The position numbers were made by a program, and so were the translations under genes. From contig OU452207.1 of the NCBI GenBank assembly GCA_911728435.2, positions 930,001 to 994,000 of the forward strand: a stretch of 64,000 nt of DNA, read 5' to 3'. The notes under the pieces were generated by a model. It saw only the letters and a list, made by a program, of their open reading frames with translations, did no database searches and had not been told where the DNA came from. Positions 46,001-56,973 of the stretch are shown here, one piece after another. This DNA is from Apoderus coryli. Its lineage: Eukaryota; Arthropoda; Insecta; Coleoptera; Attelabidae. Within the stretch, counting starts at the first letter, position 1. The number at the start of each line of letters is the position of its first letter.

Positions 46001-48523
46001 CCAGCGTTTACATATCGACATTAACTTTGATGTCAATAGCTATTGATAGGTAAAATTTGATCTAACATTTCGTTCTTCATTAATTACTAACTAGATTTCC
46101 TCTTCTAGATATTTCGTCATCATCTATCCCTTCCAGCCTCGCATGAAACTGTCCACATGTATCTGCATAATAGTCATTATCTGGATATTTGCTCTACTGG
46201 TCACGTCCCCATACGGAATTTACATGAAAAACCACAAATCCGGGGATCGTTACTATTGCGAAGAAAATTGGCCAAGCGAAGAATGGCGTAAGATCTTCGG
46301 CGGCATCACTACTGCGCTTCAATTCCTGATACCATTCATCATAATGGCGTTTTGTTATATCTGTGTCTCCATAAAACTCAATGATAGAGCTAGAGCAAAG
46401 CCCGGGACGAAGAATTCAAGGAAAGAGGAAGCTGACAGGGAAAGGAAGCGAAGGACCAACAGGATGTTAATAGCGATGGTACAGTACAGTACTATTTCAA
46501 ACAAAGAAACAATCATTGTAAATATTACTGTTGCAGGTGGCTGTGTTTCTATTGTCATGGCTGCCATTGAATCTAGTCAACATAGTAAATGATTTCAACG
46601 CCTGTATGATGACATGGGACTATTATTTGCTGAGTTTCTTTCTGGTTCATCAAATGGCCATGTCGTCAACATGTTATAACCCATTTCTTTATGCCTGGTT
46701 GAATGAGAATTTTAGAAAAGAATTCAAACAGGTAAGTGTTTTTCATAACATTTTATTTGGTGAATATAACAAAAATAAGCAGCTGCCTCGAGAGGCAGGA
46801 ACAGCTCTCCATATTTAAGTAATATTTTTGTGACTTTTTTGTCATTTGTTGTTGGTTTTTATCAGAACAATTTCTTGTGTCATTTCGAGGATTTTTTTAG
46901 TTTCTTTACTATTACAAATGAAGATATAAAAAAGCATATTCTGGATATAAAATCATTAGCTACTGGGGCCGATAAGTTTAGAGATGGTCGTTTTATGTCT
47001 TCCGCACATTCTACCCTTCATAACAAATATAATAAATTCTTGCATTTTAGAAGGCCAGTTTCCAGATGAATGGAAGGTTTCAAAGATAATTCCTTTCCCC
47101 AAGACAAGTACAATAACTTCTATAAATGATCTTAGACCGATTAGTGTCCTTCCAGTACTTTCAAAGGGTTTAGAAAAAATTATGTACCTTCAGATTATCT
47201 CGCATGTAAACAAATACAATATTATACCTGAACATCAATCAGGTTTTAGACTACAGCTGTGCTACAGCGCTTTGATGACATAATTCGTTCGACGGACCAA
47301 GGCAAGAGCACGGTGCTTGTTCTGTTGGATTATTCTAAGGCATTTGACACAATTGATCACGAGACGCTTCTATCCGTTTTGAAATTTGTTGGGTTTTCTG
47401 AACAGTCAATCCGATTCTTTCACAGCTATCTGCAAAACAGGTTTCAATTTGTTCAAACAAGTAATGGGGAATCTTCAAAGGAAAGACTGACGTGTGGAGT
47501 TCCACAAGGCTCAATACTTTCACCTTTATTGTTTAACATTTACACATGCTACATAGGGTCAAGTCTAAAGCATTGCAAGGAGCATATATATGCGGATGAC
47601 CGGCAAATTTACTACAGCTTTACTTATGACGACTATTATCTGGCTAATCAAGATATTAACGAGGATATTAACAGAATTGTGGAGCTCTCTCAAAAGCACG
47701 GTCTCATGATCAATGCCTCTAAGTCTGACGTTCTTGTCTTTGGTAAAAACAGGCGCTTATTGGAGTTGCAACTGAATATCAAAGTAAATAACTCAAGTTT
47801 AAAGTTCTCAACTTCAACAAGAAATCTTGGCTTGGAATTGGATGTCGAACTTCGATACCCTGTACCTCCAAAACCAAACTTCCACAAATATATATTTCTA
47901 TAAGTTGTGTAAAGTCCTGCTACAAAAATTGATTCACCCTGTATAAATAGACACAATTAAGCACCGGTAATTTGATTCGAGAGATTCACTTGGACTTTAT
48001 TTCTATAAAATTCGAAACAGTTGTTGTGAATTTTAGTATTTTTGTATGTTATAGGTCTTGCCATGTTTTGACAATGGTGCGAGTAGAGCTCCTTCAGCTA
48101 ATGGTCGATTCACAAACTGGCGCAGCGAACGAACATGCAATGGTAACAACGAAACTCAACAAGAGTCATTGCTACCATCTTCAGTACATAGGGTAAATAT
48201 TGTTTTTTCCTTAATTTAAAGAAAATACAACTGAAAAAAAAAGCACGATAATTAGTTCTTGGATTAAACGTTTGATTGAGAATCTCCCATCTAATTGAAA
48301 GTTCGTAACCTCAATTAGGTTAATTGATGGTATTTTGTTTTCCTAGGTGCCTTCAGTGAGGGAGAGAAAATCAACTCCACCTCCAGCACCCCTTAAAGTT
48401 GACAGCGTTGAAACGGAATTGGTGCCCGTCGCGGCATACGATTCTGCATCAGAAGTCGTGAAATTGAAGTTGATTACTGAAGAAGATCCCCCGCCATACG
48501 AAACAGCAGCTGCTGGGGAATGA
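43001..48523 (+). CDS. NPFR: Neuropeptide F receptor (class A GPCR), six coding exons
   Basis: Exons: 43001-43127, 45797-46049, 46109-46478, 46537-46731, 48055-48192, 48347-48523 (TGA). All introns are GT-AG and all joins keep frame, giving 419 residues. The ATG at 43001 has A at -3; an in-frame ATG at 42947 would add 18 residues. The N-terminus has two N-glycosylation sites (NIS, NLT). TM1 ends GVFGNVLVCYVV; NLALSDILL marks TM2, CHLVPYAQG TM3, then D126-R127-Y128 split by intron 2. The extracellular-loop Cys lies in YCEENWPSEEW, SWLP in TM6, NPFLYAWLNENFRKEFK at TM7/helix 8. The loop-2, ARAKPG and RRTNRMLIAM blocks match insect NPF receptors better than RYamide or sNPF receptors. It should couple neuropeptide F to G protein at the plasma membrane. 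The C-tail has a CF pair and PPPY. Repeats sit only in introns 1 and 4; no coding defect is seen. Confidence 0.9.
43236..43435. repeat. ~100-bp tandem duplication ending in CACCCTGT
   Basis: Two diverged copies, each running through ATAAGGT..TGCC, AAATAAATG, AACATTTTTGAGACACCCTG, end near 43316 and 43430. The reverse complement of the same unit occurs at 61430-61500. It lies in NPFR intron 1. Confidence 0.6.
43436..43632. repeat. A/T-only inverted repeat
   Basis: An A-rich run at 43436-43490 is mirrored by a T-rich run at about 43575-43630 (both contain the order TTATT, G/C, TTTTTTTAT, TTTCTTTATTATTTTTT in the T-rich sense). It lies between the tandem duplication and the Tc1 element in intron 1. 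Low complexity inflates the match. Confidence 0.45.
43684..45162 (+). mobile_element. Tc1-like element with both termini, transposase decayed
   Basis: Termini CACTATTGGACAAAAGTA at 43684 and its inverted copy ending at 45162 match over about 24 bp with one difference. TA flanks both sides (43682-43683 and 45163-45164). Length is 1479 bp. The transposase starts at ATG 43911 (MPRGIPISKELKQRVVIAHL) and hits a stop immediately after. It continues with the paired-like DNA-binding region (APRIIAEISEVEDRPRTVQR) and the 44288 frame ARLEFAREHLNWTFDDWEKV, LFSDETRY (catalytic Asp). The rest is frameshifted. Full ends with a dead gene suggest a moderately old insertion into NPFR intron 1. Confidence 0.8.
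45230..45540 (+). pseudogene. IS630-like transposase N-terminus (DUF4817-type HTH)
   Basis: The frame MAELTQKQRIEILMMVGYGD, then EKVCRLFYELYPNQPQ and KLYETDSVRNKLQTG, matches the helix-turn-helix N-terminus of insect IS630-type transposases (family form VCRLFNEKYP...ETGSVRNKP). A stop lies at 45475. The catalytic domain is absent. It sits directly right of the Tc1 element in NPFR intron 1. Confidence 0.65.
45660..45785 (+). repeat. Penelope-type terminal repeat (copy E), next to NPFR exon 2
   Basis: CTGATGA at 45680-45686, GAAAC at 45701 and again at 45712, then ATGTTTGG. CCA before the core pairs with TGG after it. TTTCGTGGATCATCGACTTT follows, the shared distal block. The repeat ends about 20 bp before the exon 2 acceptor (45796/45797). 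Confidence 0.5.
46860..47870 (+). pseudogene. LINE fragment (family C) in NPFR intron 4
   Basis: Readable from IKSLATGAD near 46950 through ILEGQFPDEWKVSKIIPFPK, LRPISVLPVLSKGLEKIMYL, LLDYSKAFDTIDHETLLSVL, CGVPQGSILSPLLFNIYTCY and the catalytic YADD (HIYADDRQIYYSF). It ends at RNLGLELDVELRY. Two frameshifts (near 47000 and 47255) break it. The orientation is the same as the host gene. CACCCTGTATAAATAG at 47936 marks a further small transposon end in the same intron. Confidence 0.75.
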
Positions 48524-48856
48524 ACTACTAAAATTAGTGCGGTAAGCGATCTTATTTAGAAAACTATTTGCCACAAATTAATACTTGGTCAGTTATGTTA
48601 TCGCCTGCAACCTGGAAGGTCTATACAGACAGGACTTTCAAAAAGTTTCATTTGTTGGACGTGTGGACATCTACTATAGCTACTATTTAAAATTGGTTCC
48701 ATATTATAGAGGGTGTCCCAAATAACCTAAACGTATCAATGTGGGAAATATTTTGAAAGGCAAGTCTTTTTTCTTTTGTTTTTTTTTTCTACCTGAATTC
48801 CATGAATTGGAGTGATTGATTCAACTATTTTGGGAACCTAGGTTAAATAATTGTTT
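48524..48856. other. NPFR 3' flank
   Basis: No clear AATAAA within 300 bp of the stop codon was picked out. GAGGGTGTCCCAAATAACCT near 48710 is a transposon-end motif, so the 3' UTR is probably short or runs into repeat DNA. Confidence 0.3.
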
Positions 48857-49035
48857 TGGGTTGGCTAGCGTTAATGGTAAAGATAACTTAAAACTCTAAC
48901 AAAACTACGGCCAACTCTGGTCAACATTTGCGGGATAACAGTTTGAAAGGCATCTCTTATGTGTATTTTCATATCGTGTGGTGTTGTTGGAAGGGTCTTG
49001 TAGACAATTCCTTCCACGTATCCCCATAAAAAGAA
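48857..49035 (-). pseudogene. IS630-like transposase C-terminal fragment
   Basis: The minus frame FFLWGYVEGIVYKTLPTTPH, then KIHIRDAFQTVIPQMLTRVG, is the block after the third catalytic acidic residue in DUF4817-type transposases. Nothing upstream of FFLWG remains. Confidence 0.6.
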
Positions 49036-49594
49036 TTTTATTTGATACCAATAAATTTTACTAAACCGAAACACAAAAAGTCACCAAAATATAACCAATG
49101 TTATAATCTCCTACCCGAGGACGTTAAGGGTTGCCTTATTGAGACACAATTTCAATTTAAAAGAAAATTGAAACTGCTTTCGGGAGTTTGTTGATACTAA
49201 TAGTTTTTTTAGCGATTGTAATTGTTCATTTGTTTGTTCATTTGTTGTTTATTTATTTATTTATTTTTTCCTCTGAAAGTTATTATAAGTGTTTTTATTT
49301 TGAACATTATTGTTTACATATTGACATGTCTAGGTACAGAAATGTACAATTTATGACTGAAATAAAGAATTTAGAAAAGTCCCATCTGCGCAGTTAGGAC
49401 TTACTTAGTAAATGAAGATAGGACAATCTTTCTTCAATCTTCAATCAATCATGCTGTTTTTTTAGATAGGACAACAGAGTGTAAGATACAAGTACTTTGC
49501 GATGTAGTTAGGATGCCCTTGAGTGGCAAAACACTTGTAGATGCATGTCTACAAAAACTAAAATTTTATTCAGCTAGGCAGCGTGTACAGTGTA
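49036..49594. other. Intergenic, no gene seen
   Basis: CTCCTACCCGAGGACGTTAA near 49110 followed by a Lys-rich reading looks like the very end of a LINE ORF2 (LPEDVK-type text), too short to call. Nothing else is seen. Confidence 0.25.
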
Positions 49595-49765
49595 CGAGGG
49601 TTGCGCCTTGATTAATCATCGAAAATTACTTTATTGTTTTTCAAAATATTCCCCATGAAGATCTATACACTTTTGCATGCGTTTGAACCAATTGTCGAAG
49701 CACTTTTGCCACTCTGATTGAGGTATCTCCAAAACATGCATTCGGTGTCATGACTATACGGCGGA
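49595..49765 (-). mobile_element. Mariner 3' end (same family as 18.2 kb)
   Basis: Starts at TA-CGAGGGTTGCGCC. From 49613 to about 49745 it is nearly identical to 18205-18315, the transposase C-terminus and 3' UTR. A stretch after the terminus is missing, and the copy breaks off after GCATTCGGTGTCATGACTAT. Confidence 0.7.
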
Positions 49766-51480
49766 TGACTTGTTACGGGCTAAAGGCTTTCCACAGAATA
49801 TAACGGTTTAAACTGGCGGAATGAGAGATCTTCAATGCATATGAGGGATATTTATTTATAAAATCGTAACATACCTTACAGTAATCATGAGTGAATAATT
49901 TCGCTACTATTGTACTACTTAAGTATACCAACCGGTTCGGAAGAACAATTATGGTTCGCAGACACGGGGATGTTGTGATGGTGTTTATTGAAAAAGGAAC
50001 ACAGAAAACGTTCATTATCACCCAGCCCTAATCTGACGTGGGGGGCGGGCTGACGGTGCAAGATTTTGACATTTAGAACGGTACTCGTTCATTTTGGTTT
50101 TGGAGGGTCGTACCTGAAAGGTGTATGAAGTAATAATCCACCAATTTTCGTAAAGTATAATATTTTCAACTAATAAGGGCAGCAAATTGAAGTGGTGTGA
50201 CTCAAGAGAGTTGTTTGCCTCAGCGGAGCGCTGAATTAAAAGTTGATATTGTATTAATTAAGTGCTTTACAAATATACCCTCCTACCCTAATCACCACGA
50301 GGCCATCTACCATCTTGCAATATTCAGACAAAATAAGTATATTTTCTATACAACAATTTCAACTACTTACTATTTCGGATGAGGCTATTATAATAGTGTT
50401 TTCGATTAGGCCTCAAAAGCCACCCTCAACATCACCGCGGAGCGGCTGAAGCGTGTGTCTTAGTTACATTTTGAGAAGAAAAAGATATAGGATTTTCGTC
50501 AACATGATGTAAAATTTCTTCCTCATTTCGTACGTCTCTAACGGTTCTATTTCTTCCTCTATCAGATTTCTTAAATTGTAGCGTTCCAGTTTCTCGTAAA
50601 CGCCGCGCCGCCGTTCAGTTGAAAGAAACTTTTCTCCGTACCTTATTGCTGCCGCTCAAGCACTACCGTTACATTCACAGAGTGTTAACAACATGTCAAC
50701 ATATTCGGAATTAGTATACTTCATTTTAAATAGGTGACACCAAATTAGGTAAAAATAAAAAACTTAAATATAAAAAATATCACAAGCAATTTAAAAGGAT
50801 AACGACGATTTACATACGAAAAAACACTGATTTTAACAAATTTAATAAATTCAATTTTGACAATCATTACAAAAGTAAATAATATTTTTAGAAAGAGATG
50901 GATACTGCATATACTTTCGAGAAAAAACAAGTATGCCTGTTTTATGTAGAAAACTTTATTTTATCACATTCTTGCCACAAATGAAATAAAAGTCACAAGA
51001 AAAAAAAGTTTGGTTATAATTAAGGCAAGAGTCCCCCCCGTTTACCCACCTATGGCCATCCTTTTTTATTCAATTTCATGTCAGTTTACGACATTTAACT
51101 AGGTGAATAAATATGCTACATTTGATTAATTCATCTTTACTCGTTTCGAAAATATTTCAAAAAGATCGTCCTCAGGCAGTCATCTTTAACACCCTGTATC
51201 AATAAGGACTTTTCGGAAAATTACAATTTAGGATTTTTTCATGATTATACGTCCCCAATTCGCTCACAAATTTTGACCACCTATTTCCAAGATTCCTGTT
51301 CGCATACCTCACACTGTACCTATACCTATATTATTCACCCTATACTATACCAACTAAATTTATTACCCGCGCGGCTTTTCTCAAAGCAAAAGCCGTACAA
51401 CGCTTTTCTTTCTGAGTCCGACTTGCCGAAAAGCCGCCACTTTTGGATTTTTCGCTTCCCGTTATTCCGCGCACTTAGGG
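49766..51480. other. Intergenic, no gene seen
   Basis: Short GC-richer patches near 50030-50065 and 50430-50460 and a CACCCTGTATC end near 51190. The 96-codon frame at 51273 is not recognised. Confidence 0.35.
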
Positions 51481-51489
51481 ATGCTAAAA

Positions 51490-51600
51490 AAATAAAAAGT
51501 ATCGATACCGATACCAATACCGATACTTTTTGCCAAGTATCGATCCTACCGATACTTGTCTAAAAAGTATCGATACTCTTAGGTATCGGTATCGAAACTG
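51490..51600. repeat. Cluster of TATCGATA palindromes
   Basis: GTATCGAT occurs at about 51499, 51536 and 51567, with GATACCGATACC and GGTATCGGTATCG around them. AAAAAGTATCG at 51495 and CGATACTTTTT at 51521 form a hairpin. TATCGATA is the consensus of the insect DREF site, but the array also looks like transposon termini. Confidence 0.6.
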
Positions 51601-52392
51601 TACACAACACTTTTAATATAGTACTTAGTTTGTTACGTTAGTTTATTCGAAATAATGTAAATAATACAATAATTATTCAAATTTTGTTTCTTTACGCATA
51701 TATTGTTGATTATATTATATTCAAATTATTGTTGATGTGAATTTTAGCTGACTCCTGGAAAATGAGATTTCGCATAAATGATTTCCCACAACGAGGACGA
51801 TGTTGTTCACCGATACTTGTATCTTCTTGAGTTATTTATTTTAGGATAATTGCCCTATTTTCAGTGCTCGGCTATAGTTGTAATATACCACTTTCAGGGA
51901 AGGAAAAGCGATGTAAAATGCAACCAAAAGTGAAGGAAAATTAGATGAAATATCGCATGGAACACATATTTACATTAAACCAAAAAGCAGCTATATAGAG
52001 CTGCTGCGGGACGCATATAAATATTTAGTAGGTATAGAAAATGTGCCCAAAATGGCTCATACATACATTTTGCTAGCTATATCATAGTTTATTTTTGCCT
52101 CGTCAAATTCAGTTCAAAATATCATGTGAGCTTTCAAATATACGCAAATGAACGTTGGAAGTGTGCGTCATTTCGGAATCAAGGGATTATGGCACAAATG
52201 TAAATCTACACTGAGAATTGACTATAGCGTTTAAAAGCGGTGATTGCTTGACAAAAATTAATGTATGAAAACAAAAATAAAATTGGCTTTTCTGTTTTTA
52301 CACTTTCCTGGGGTTTTAAGTTTATTAAAAAGAAAAAACCCTTTTTATATACGGACGTTTCAGTGATATTTTCTATAATGCATGAATTAGAT
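51601..52392. other. Intergenic, no gene seen
   Basis: A+T-rich, with no motif that I can support. Confidence 0.4.
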
Positions 52393-53100
52393 AGATAGAT
52401 ATATAGATAGATCTTTATTTACCATAGTAGCAATTACAAAAATTTGATAATTACAATTTACAGCACGTCGAAATAGGAAATTTACAATTCAACTTCTAAA
52501 ATCTTTGTATAACATATATGTATGTATAAACAACAATCATCATTACATTTTACAAACAAATTTCAAAATATTTTATCTCAAATCCAACAAGGCGTATAGA
52601 CCATCATTTTCAAAATGAGTGTGACATGTATTCATCAACTGAATAAAAACAGTTACTTAAGAATCAGACTACTCGAGGTCTTAGAAACCCGTGTAGGTTC
52701 ACTGACATGCATATTTAGATCACAAGCCGACAAATTATTTACAAGATACTGGGTCTCTACAGATTCCGTTTTCTTATAATCGATGTTAAAATCTCCTGTC
52801 AAAACAATAGTTGCACTGACAGGAAGTGCCATCAAAAGCCGCTTAAGGTTCTCAAAGAATTTCTGGTAATTTCCCGAACTCGATGATCGATAAACACAAA
52901 TTATATATATCTTGTTAAGCTTATTGAACACAACAGAAAAGTCAAAATCCAGTTCATTTAACAGAAAATTGTATTTATCAATAACAGCAAACTGCAAATT
53001 TTCACTATGCTTCTTACTAACCAGAATCATTGTACCCCCGTGCCTGTAATTAGGTCTACAGAACTTAGCAGCAACGAAATACCCATTCATGTTCACGGGC
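52393..53100 (-). pseudogene. LINE fragment: endonuclease joined to 3' end
   Basis: The minus frame (53096-52653) is part of an APE-type endonuclease: YRHGGTMILVSKKHSENLQF, LNKIYIICVYRSSSSGNYQK and IVLTGDFNIDYKK with the conserved GDFNID. The whole reverse transcriptase is missing. The sequence passes to a 3' UTR ending in AATAAAGATCTATCTATATA and an ATCT microsatellite at 52392-52415, a typical LINE tail. Confidence 0.7.
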
Positions 53101-54254
53101 TCCTACCGTTTCCAAAATTCCAATGATACCCCATTCTTGGACACAGTGTATATTTTACTGTAATAATCTGTACAACTATACAAAAAAAATGTGATAAAAT
53201 AGCAATTTCCATTTAATACCAATCAAAACCATCGCATTTTAATACGTTATTTGCAGTTGAAACAACGTTTTCGCTATTTTGTGACGAAAAACACAAAATA
53301 AAACTTAATCGACTGAAAATGATTTCTCGAATGAAATAGAAATGGATGTATTACGTAAATTTTTCCCGAATCGTTTGCTACGCCGTTTATTTATGTTTAT
53401 TTGCATTTTATTATCGAGGATTTGAATGCAAAAAATATCTGTAAAAATATGCAGTTTTGTTGTTGATTATTCGGAAATAAAAAAATTAAAATTTGCATCA
53501 AAATATAATTAAAAATGATGGGAAAATTATCTTTTCCATTTTGTGTTTGATCAAATTCTGAAAATTAAAAACTATTATTATTTCTATTTTTGTAATCAAA
53601 ATGTATGTAATAAAAAGAAAAATAACGACTTTGCATCTATTTCATTTAGGATTAAATGAAATAGGTGTTTCAAGAAGACACTTTAACTAATAGTTAACCA
53701 TCTACTAAATTTGTTTCGTGGCGGTTGACTTTAATTTCATGAATGTATCATTTTACTCCACTTCAACATGGACTACTTCTTTAACATCATAATTTTTAGT
53801 GGTAAATTCCATCCAACCATGCACGAAAGTGATTATACAAATACGTATCCATACATAGTTGGCCTCCAAAATATTTCTCTTTACCCCAAATAGAGAAATT
53901 ACAGTACAGATTTGAATGGAGTGGTGGTTTATGAAATTCTATGCGGTTTCAAATTATGCACGTTCCACAACATCATCGCTAGTCATTACCATTTATACAA
54001 ATATCACGTGAAAATCCACATCATATATGTAAATGGAACACGTTCGTTGATTTTGTTAGGGCAGGAGATAAAGTTATATGGCATGAAAAATGCTTTAGCC
54101 AACAGAAAGTAAAATTTTTTTTATCTTGTATTTCTCTTCAACCTTGTCAAATTTTTTTTTCAGTTTTTTCATTTTCTTGGGATGTAACGTTCTTTATAAA
54201 AAAGATTTTTTTGTGGGGTTGTTTGTGGCGTTTAAATTTTTTTATTGATATTAT
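53101..54254. other. Intergenic, no gene seen
   Basis: A+T-rich. GGACACAGTGTATATTTTAC near 53140 resembles transposon ends seen elsewhere. The 66-codon frame at 53912 is unrecognised. Confidence 0.35.
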
Positions 54255-55795
54255 CAATAAAGGGCGACAGTACGGATACTGAAAACTACAGGCCCATAGC
54301 TTTATTGAGTGTAATTTCTAAGATTTTTGAGAGGGTCATGTCGAACCAAATTTTCAATTTTTTAACTGCCACTCAAGTTTTAACGGATTGTCAGCATGGT
54401 TTTCGGAAGGTGTTTTCAACGGAAACATGCATCACTGACTTTGTCCAATATATCCAAGACCGTACTGATGCGGGAGAATATGTTGCTGCCTTATTCTTTG
54501 ACCTATCAAAGGCATTTGACACGGTTGATAAGCAGTTTGTGTCGACCAAGCTATCCTGTATCGGTGTGAGGGGAAACGTCAACGACTGAATCTTTTCATA
54601 CTTGAATCGGCGTAGATTTCGTGTCAGGATAGACTCAGAGTTATCTGATTATGAGGACATTAATATCGGCACTCCTCAGGGAAGTGTCCTGGGCCCCCTT
54701 CTTTTCCTTTTATTTGTTAATGACTTGCCTCAGCGGCTTACCTTTGCAAGACCATTTATGTATGCGGATGATACATCTTTAATCATAACGGACAGGGACC
54801 CTAAAATTCTTCAAGGAAAGATTTCATCTACATTACGAGCTTTTGATTCGTGGTGCCATGATAACCGATTGATGGTTAACCATGATAAAACAGTTCTGCT
54901 TCAATTTAACAGATACAAATCATCACTAGACTTCGATGTACAGTTTGGAAGCAGCATCTGTCTGTGAAGATCTTGGGTGTGACTGTTGATGAGAAATTGA
55001 CTTGGCTACATCACCTAGATGTCATATGTGGTAAGCTATCCCAACAGGCTTACTTAATTTATTCTCTGAGGGGTCATATGAATACTGCAGCCCTAATAAC
55101 AATATATTATTCTCTTGTGTACTCTGCGATTTCATATAATATAGTATCCTGGGGCAGGTCTTGTGAAGTGAGTCGGGTGTTTGTGATTCAGAAGCGGATA
55201 TTGCGGACTATCTTTGGTCTGCTATTCGGCTTCTCTTGTCGGAGCACTTTTAAAAGTGAAAGGATGCTAACAGTGGCCTGCATTTATCTCTTTAAATTAC
55301 TTCCTTATATATTTAAGAATCGAGCTTTGTTTCCAGTGAATGGCTCGCAACATGGTTACGCTACTAGGGGTCGAAACCAACTACTATTACCTAGGCATTA
55401 TCATGAGTTTTACAGGAAGTCGCCGCATTACTCTGGCATAAGCTATTTTAACATGTTGCCCTCTTCTATCAAAAACTCAGCAACTGAAAATGTTTTTAAG
55501 AGCAGACTGAAATTATTTCTAGTTGAAAATTGTTTTTATAGTAGTCTGCAAGAGTTTGTTCAGTTTTGCTCTAGTATGATGTGAATTGCGCTGCTGGATG
55601 CCTCATTCGTTAAATCTCTTTTTCTGTTTTTTGTTTGTTTTTTTTTTGTCGTTGTGATGATAGCGTTTAAGATTTTATTTATTATACTGTGACATGTTCT
55701 ATAAAAATTATTTGTATATTTATGACTTGCCAATGTATATATTTTATATTGATTAATGGCCAATAAAGATTATTATTATTATTATTATTCATCAA
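54255..55795 (+). mobile_element. 5'-truncated LINE (family A), near-continuous
   Basis: Reads ENYRPIALLSVISKIFERVM, FFDLSKAFDTVDKQF, then one TGA for Trp at 54587. It resumes in the same frame with GTPQGSVLGPLLFLLFVNDL and the catalytic YADD (FMYADDTSLII). After a stop at 54965 and a shift it continues with MKILGVTVDEKLTWLHHLDV to the C-terminal domain FYRKSPHYSGISYFNMLPSS, stop at 55582. The 3' UTR ends AATAAAGATTATTATTATTA at about 55790. It is the plus-strand counterpart of the 8.7-10.5-kb copy, and again has few breaks. Confidence 0.8.
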
Positions 55796-56220
55796 AACAC
55801 AAAATCGTTCTTAACAACTTCAAGAACGAAACTTTATTCGAATTGATGACCAAGATGCGTCGGTGGCACAGCGGGTGTTCCTCCAAATGACACTGCCCTT
55901 GATCTCCTTGTCGACGATTCAGTGGAGCTCAGGTGAATTGCAGTAGTAGTACCCAGCGTCGCCGTCCAGTCTAATAGACTAGAACCACTCCCTCAACGAC
56001 TCGCCAAGCACTACCCCCCGTCAACCATCCTTGCAACGAACCTCGCCATTCAAAGAAGCCCACAAGAACCCAACAGCACCTGCCACCTGGAAGCGGGTCA
56101 ATCAGGAGAACGAACAAGGACCAGCGACTACCAACAAAATAAATCAACTAAAAAGAAACATACGCGATACGATCGACTGTATTCCTCAATCTCTTACAGT
56201 ATAAAATAAAATATATATCA
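55796..56220. other. GC-richer 400-bp block, unassigned
   Basis: Starts with a small hairpin (GTTCTT...AAGAAC followed by GAAAC). It then holds GTCGGTGGCACAGCGGGTGT, reminiscent of a tRNA A box, and a C-rich stretch without long open frames. It may be a SINE or an LTR. I cannot decide. Confidence 0.25.
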
Positions 56221-56885
56221 TTAAGTACCGCACACTGCAAGATTTGCGAAATGCAATTGTATCGGCATTCAGAGAGGTGCGAGCAAGATCCAAAATAATT
56301 TTAAATGCTCAAAGTATGCGAATCCTAAGTTTGATAGAAAAGTAGCAAAGTGCCCCGAAAACCATAGAATTTGGGACACCCTGTACAGTTCGTCACGTCG
56401 GCATGCTAACTTGACCAAAAAGTAGACGCTTTCATCTTTGTAGATCATTCGGCAAAATACGAAATTACAACGAATTCGGAGTGGGAAGTCGCATGTTTTT
56501 TTTTAAGGCAGTGTAACATAGTTCTGCCCTTTAATGCTCATCAAGTGACATTCAAAAGAATAAATTAATTATCTTTGACAAACTTTCAATGATAAATTCC
56601 TCGTTCGCTTCCTGTTCAGCATCATTCCATCACCCACCGTTTTGCGTCTGCTTTGACCTTTTCACGCATATATTTTTTGCCACTTACAACATCATTTTAT
56701 ATCTTTTAGATCTCAGAGTGAAAAAAAACGTAGAAGAAGGCAAAACGGGAAATCGACAAAATGTTTTTTTTTTTTTGGCTAAATATCAACACAATTACTC
56801 GCAGACATTCGCTTCGCTTTGTTTTGTTATATAGAAATATACTGAGTGTATCTAAATAACGCAATTAATAATAATAATAAAAGTA
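56221..56885. other. Intergenic, no gene seen
   Basis: CACCCTGTACAGTTC near 56378 is a transposon-end motif. The 81-codon frame at 56589 is unrecognised. Confidence 0.3.
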
Positions 56886-56973
56886 AAGAGAACTGAATCT
56901 CACCCATAAGTAAAGAAATACTTAAATAAAGATTTAAGTATTTCTTTACTTATGGGCGAGATTCAGTTCTCTT
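56886..56973. repeat. 41-bp inverted repeat with one mismatch
   Basis: The left arm 56886-56926 (AAGAGAACTGAATCTCACCC...) and right arm 56933-56973 pair over 41 bp except one A/C site; the loop is TAAAGA. The minus strand at its right edge reads CTGATGAAGAGA, so it may be two terminal repeats of the Penelope type placed head to head. Confidence 0.85.

Noticed and set aside
46355..46567. 70-codon minus-strand frame inside NPFR
   Set aside because: It is antisense to conserved receptor exons and lies across an intron. It is a shadow of the real gene.
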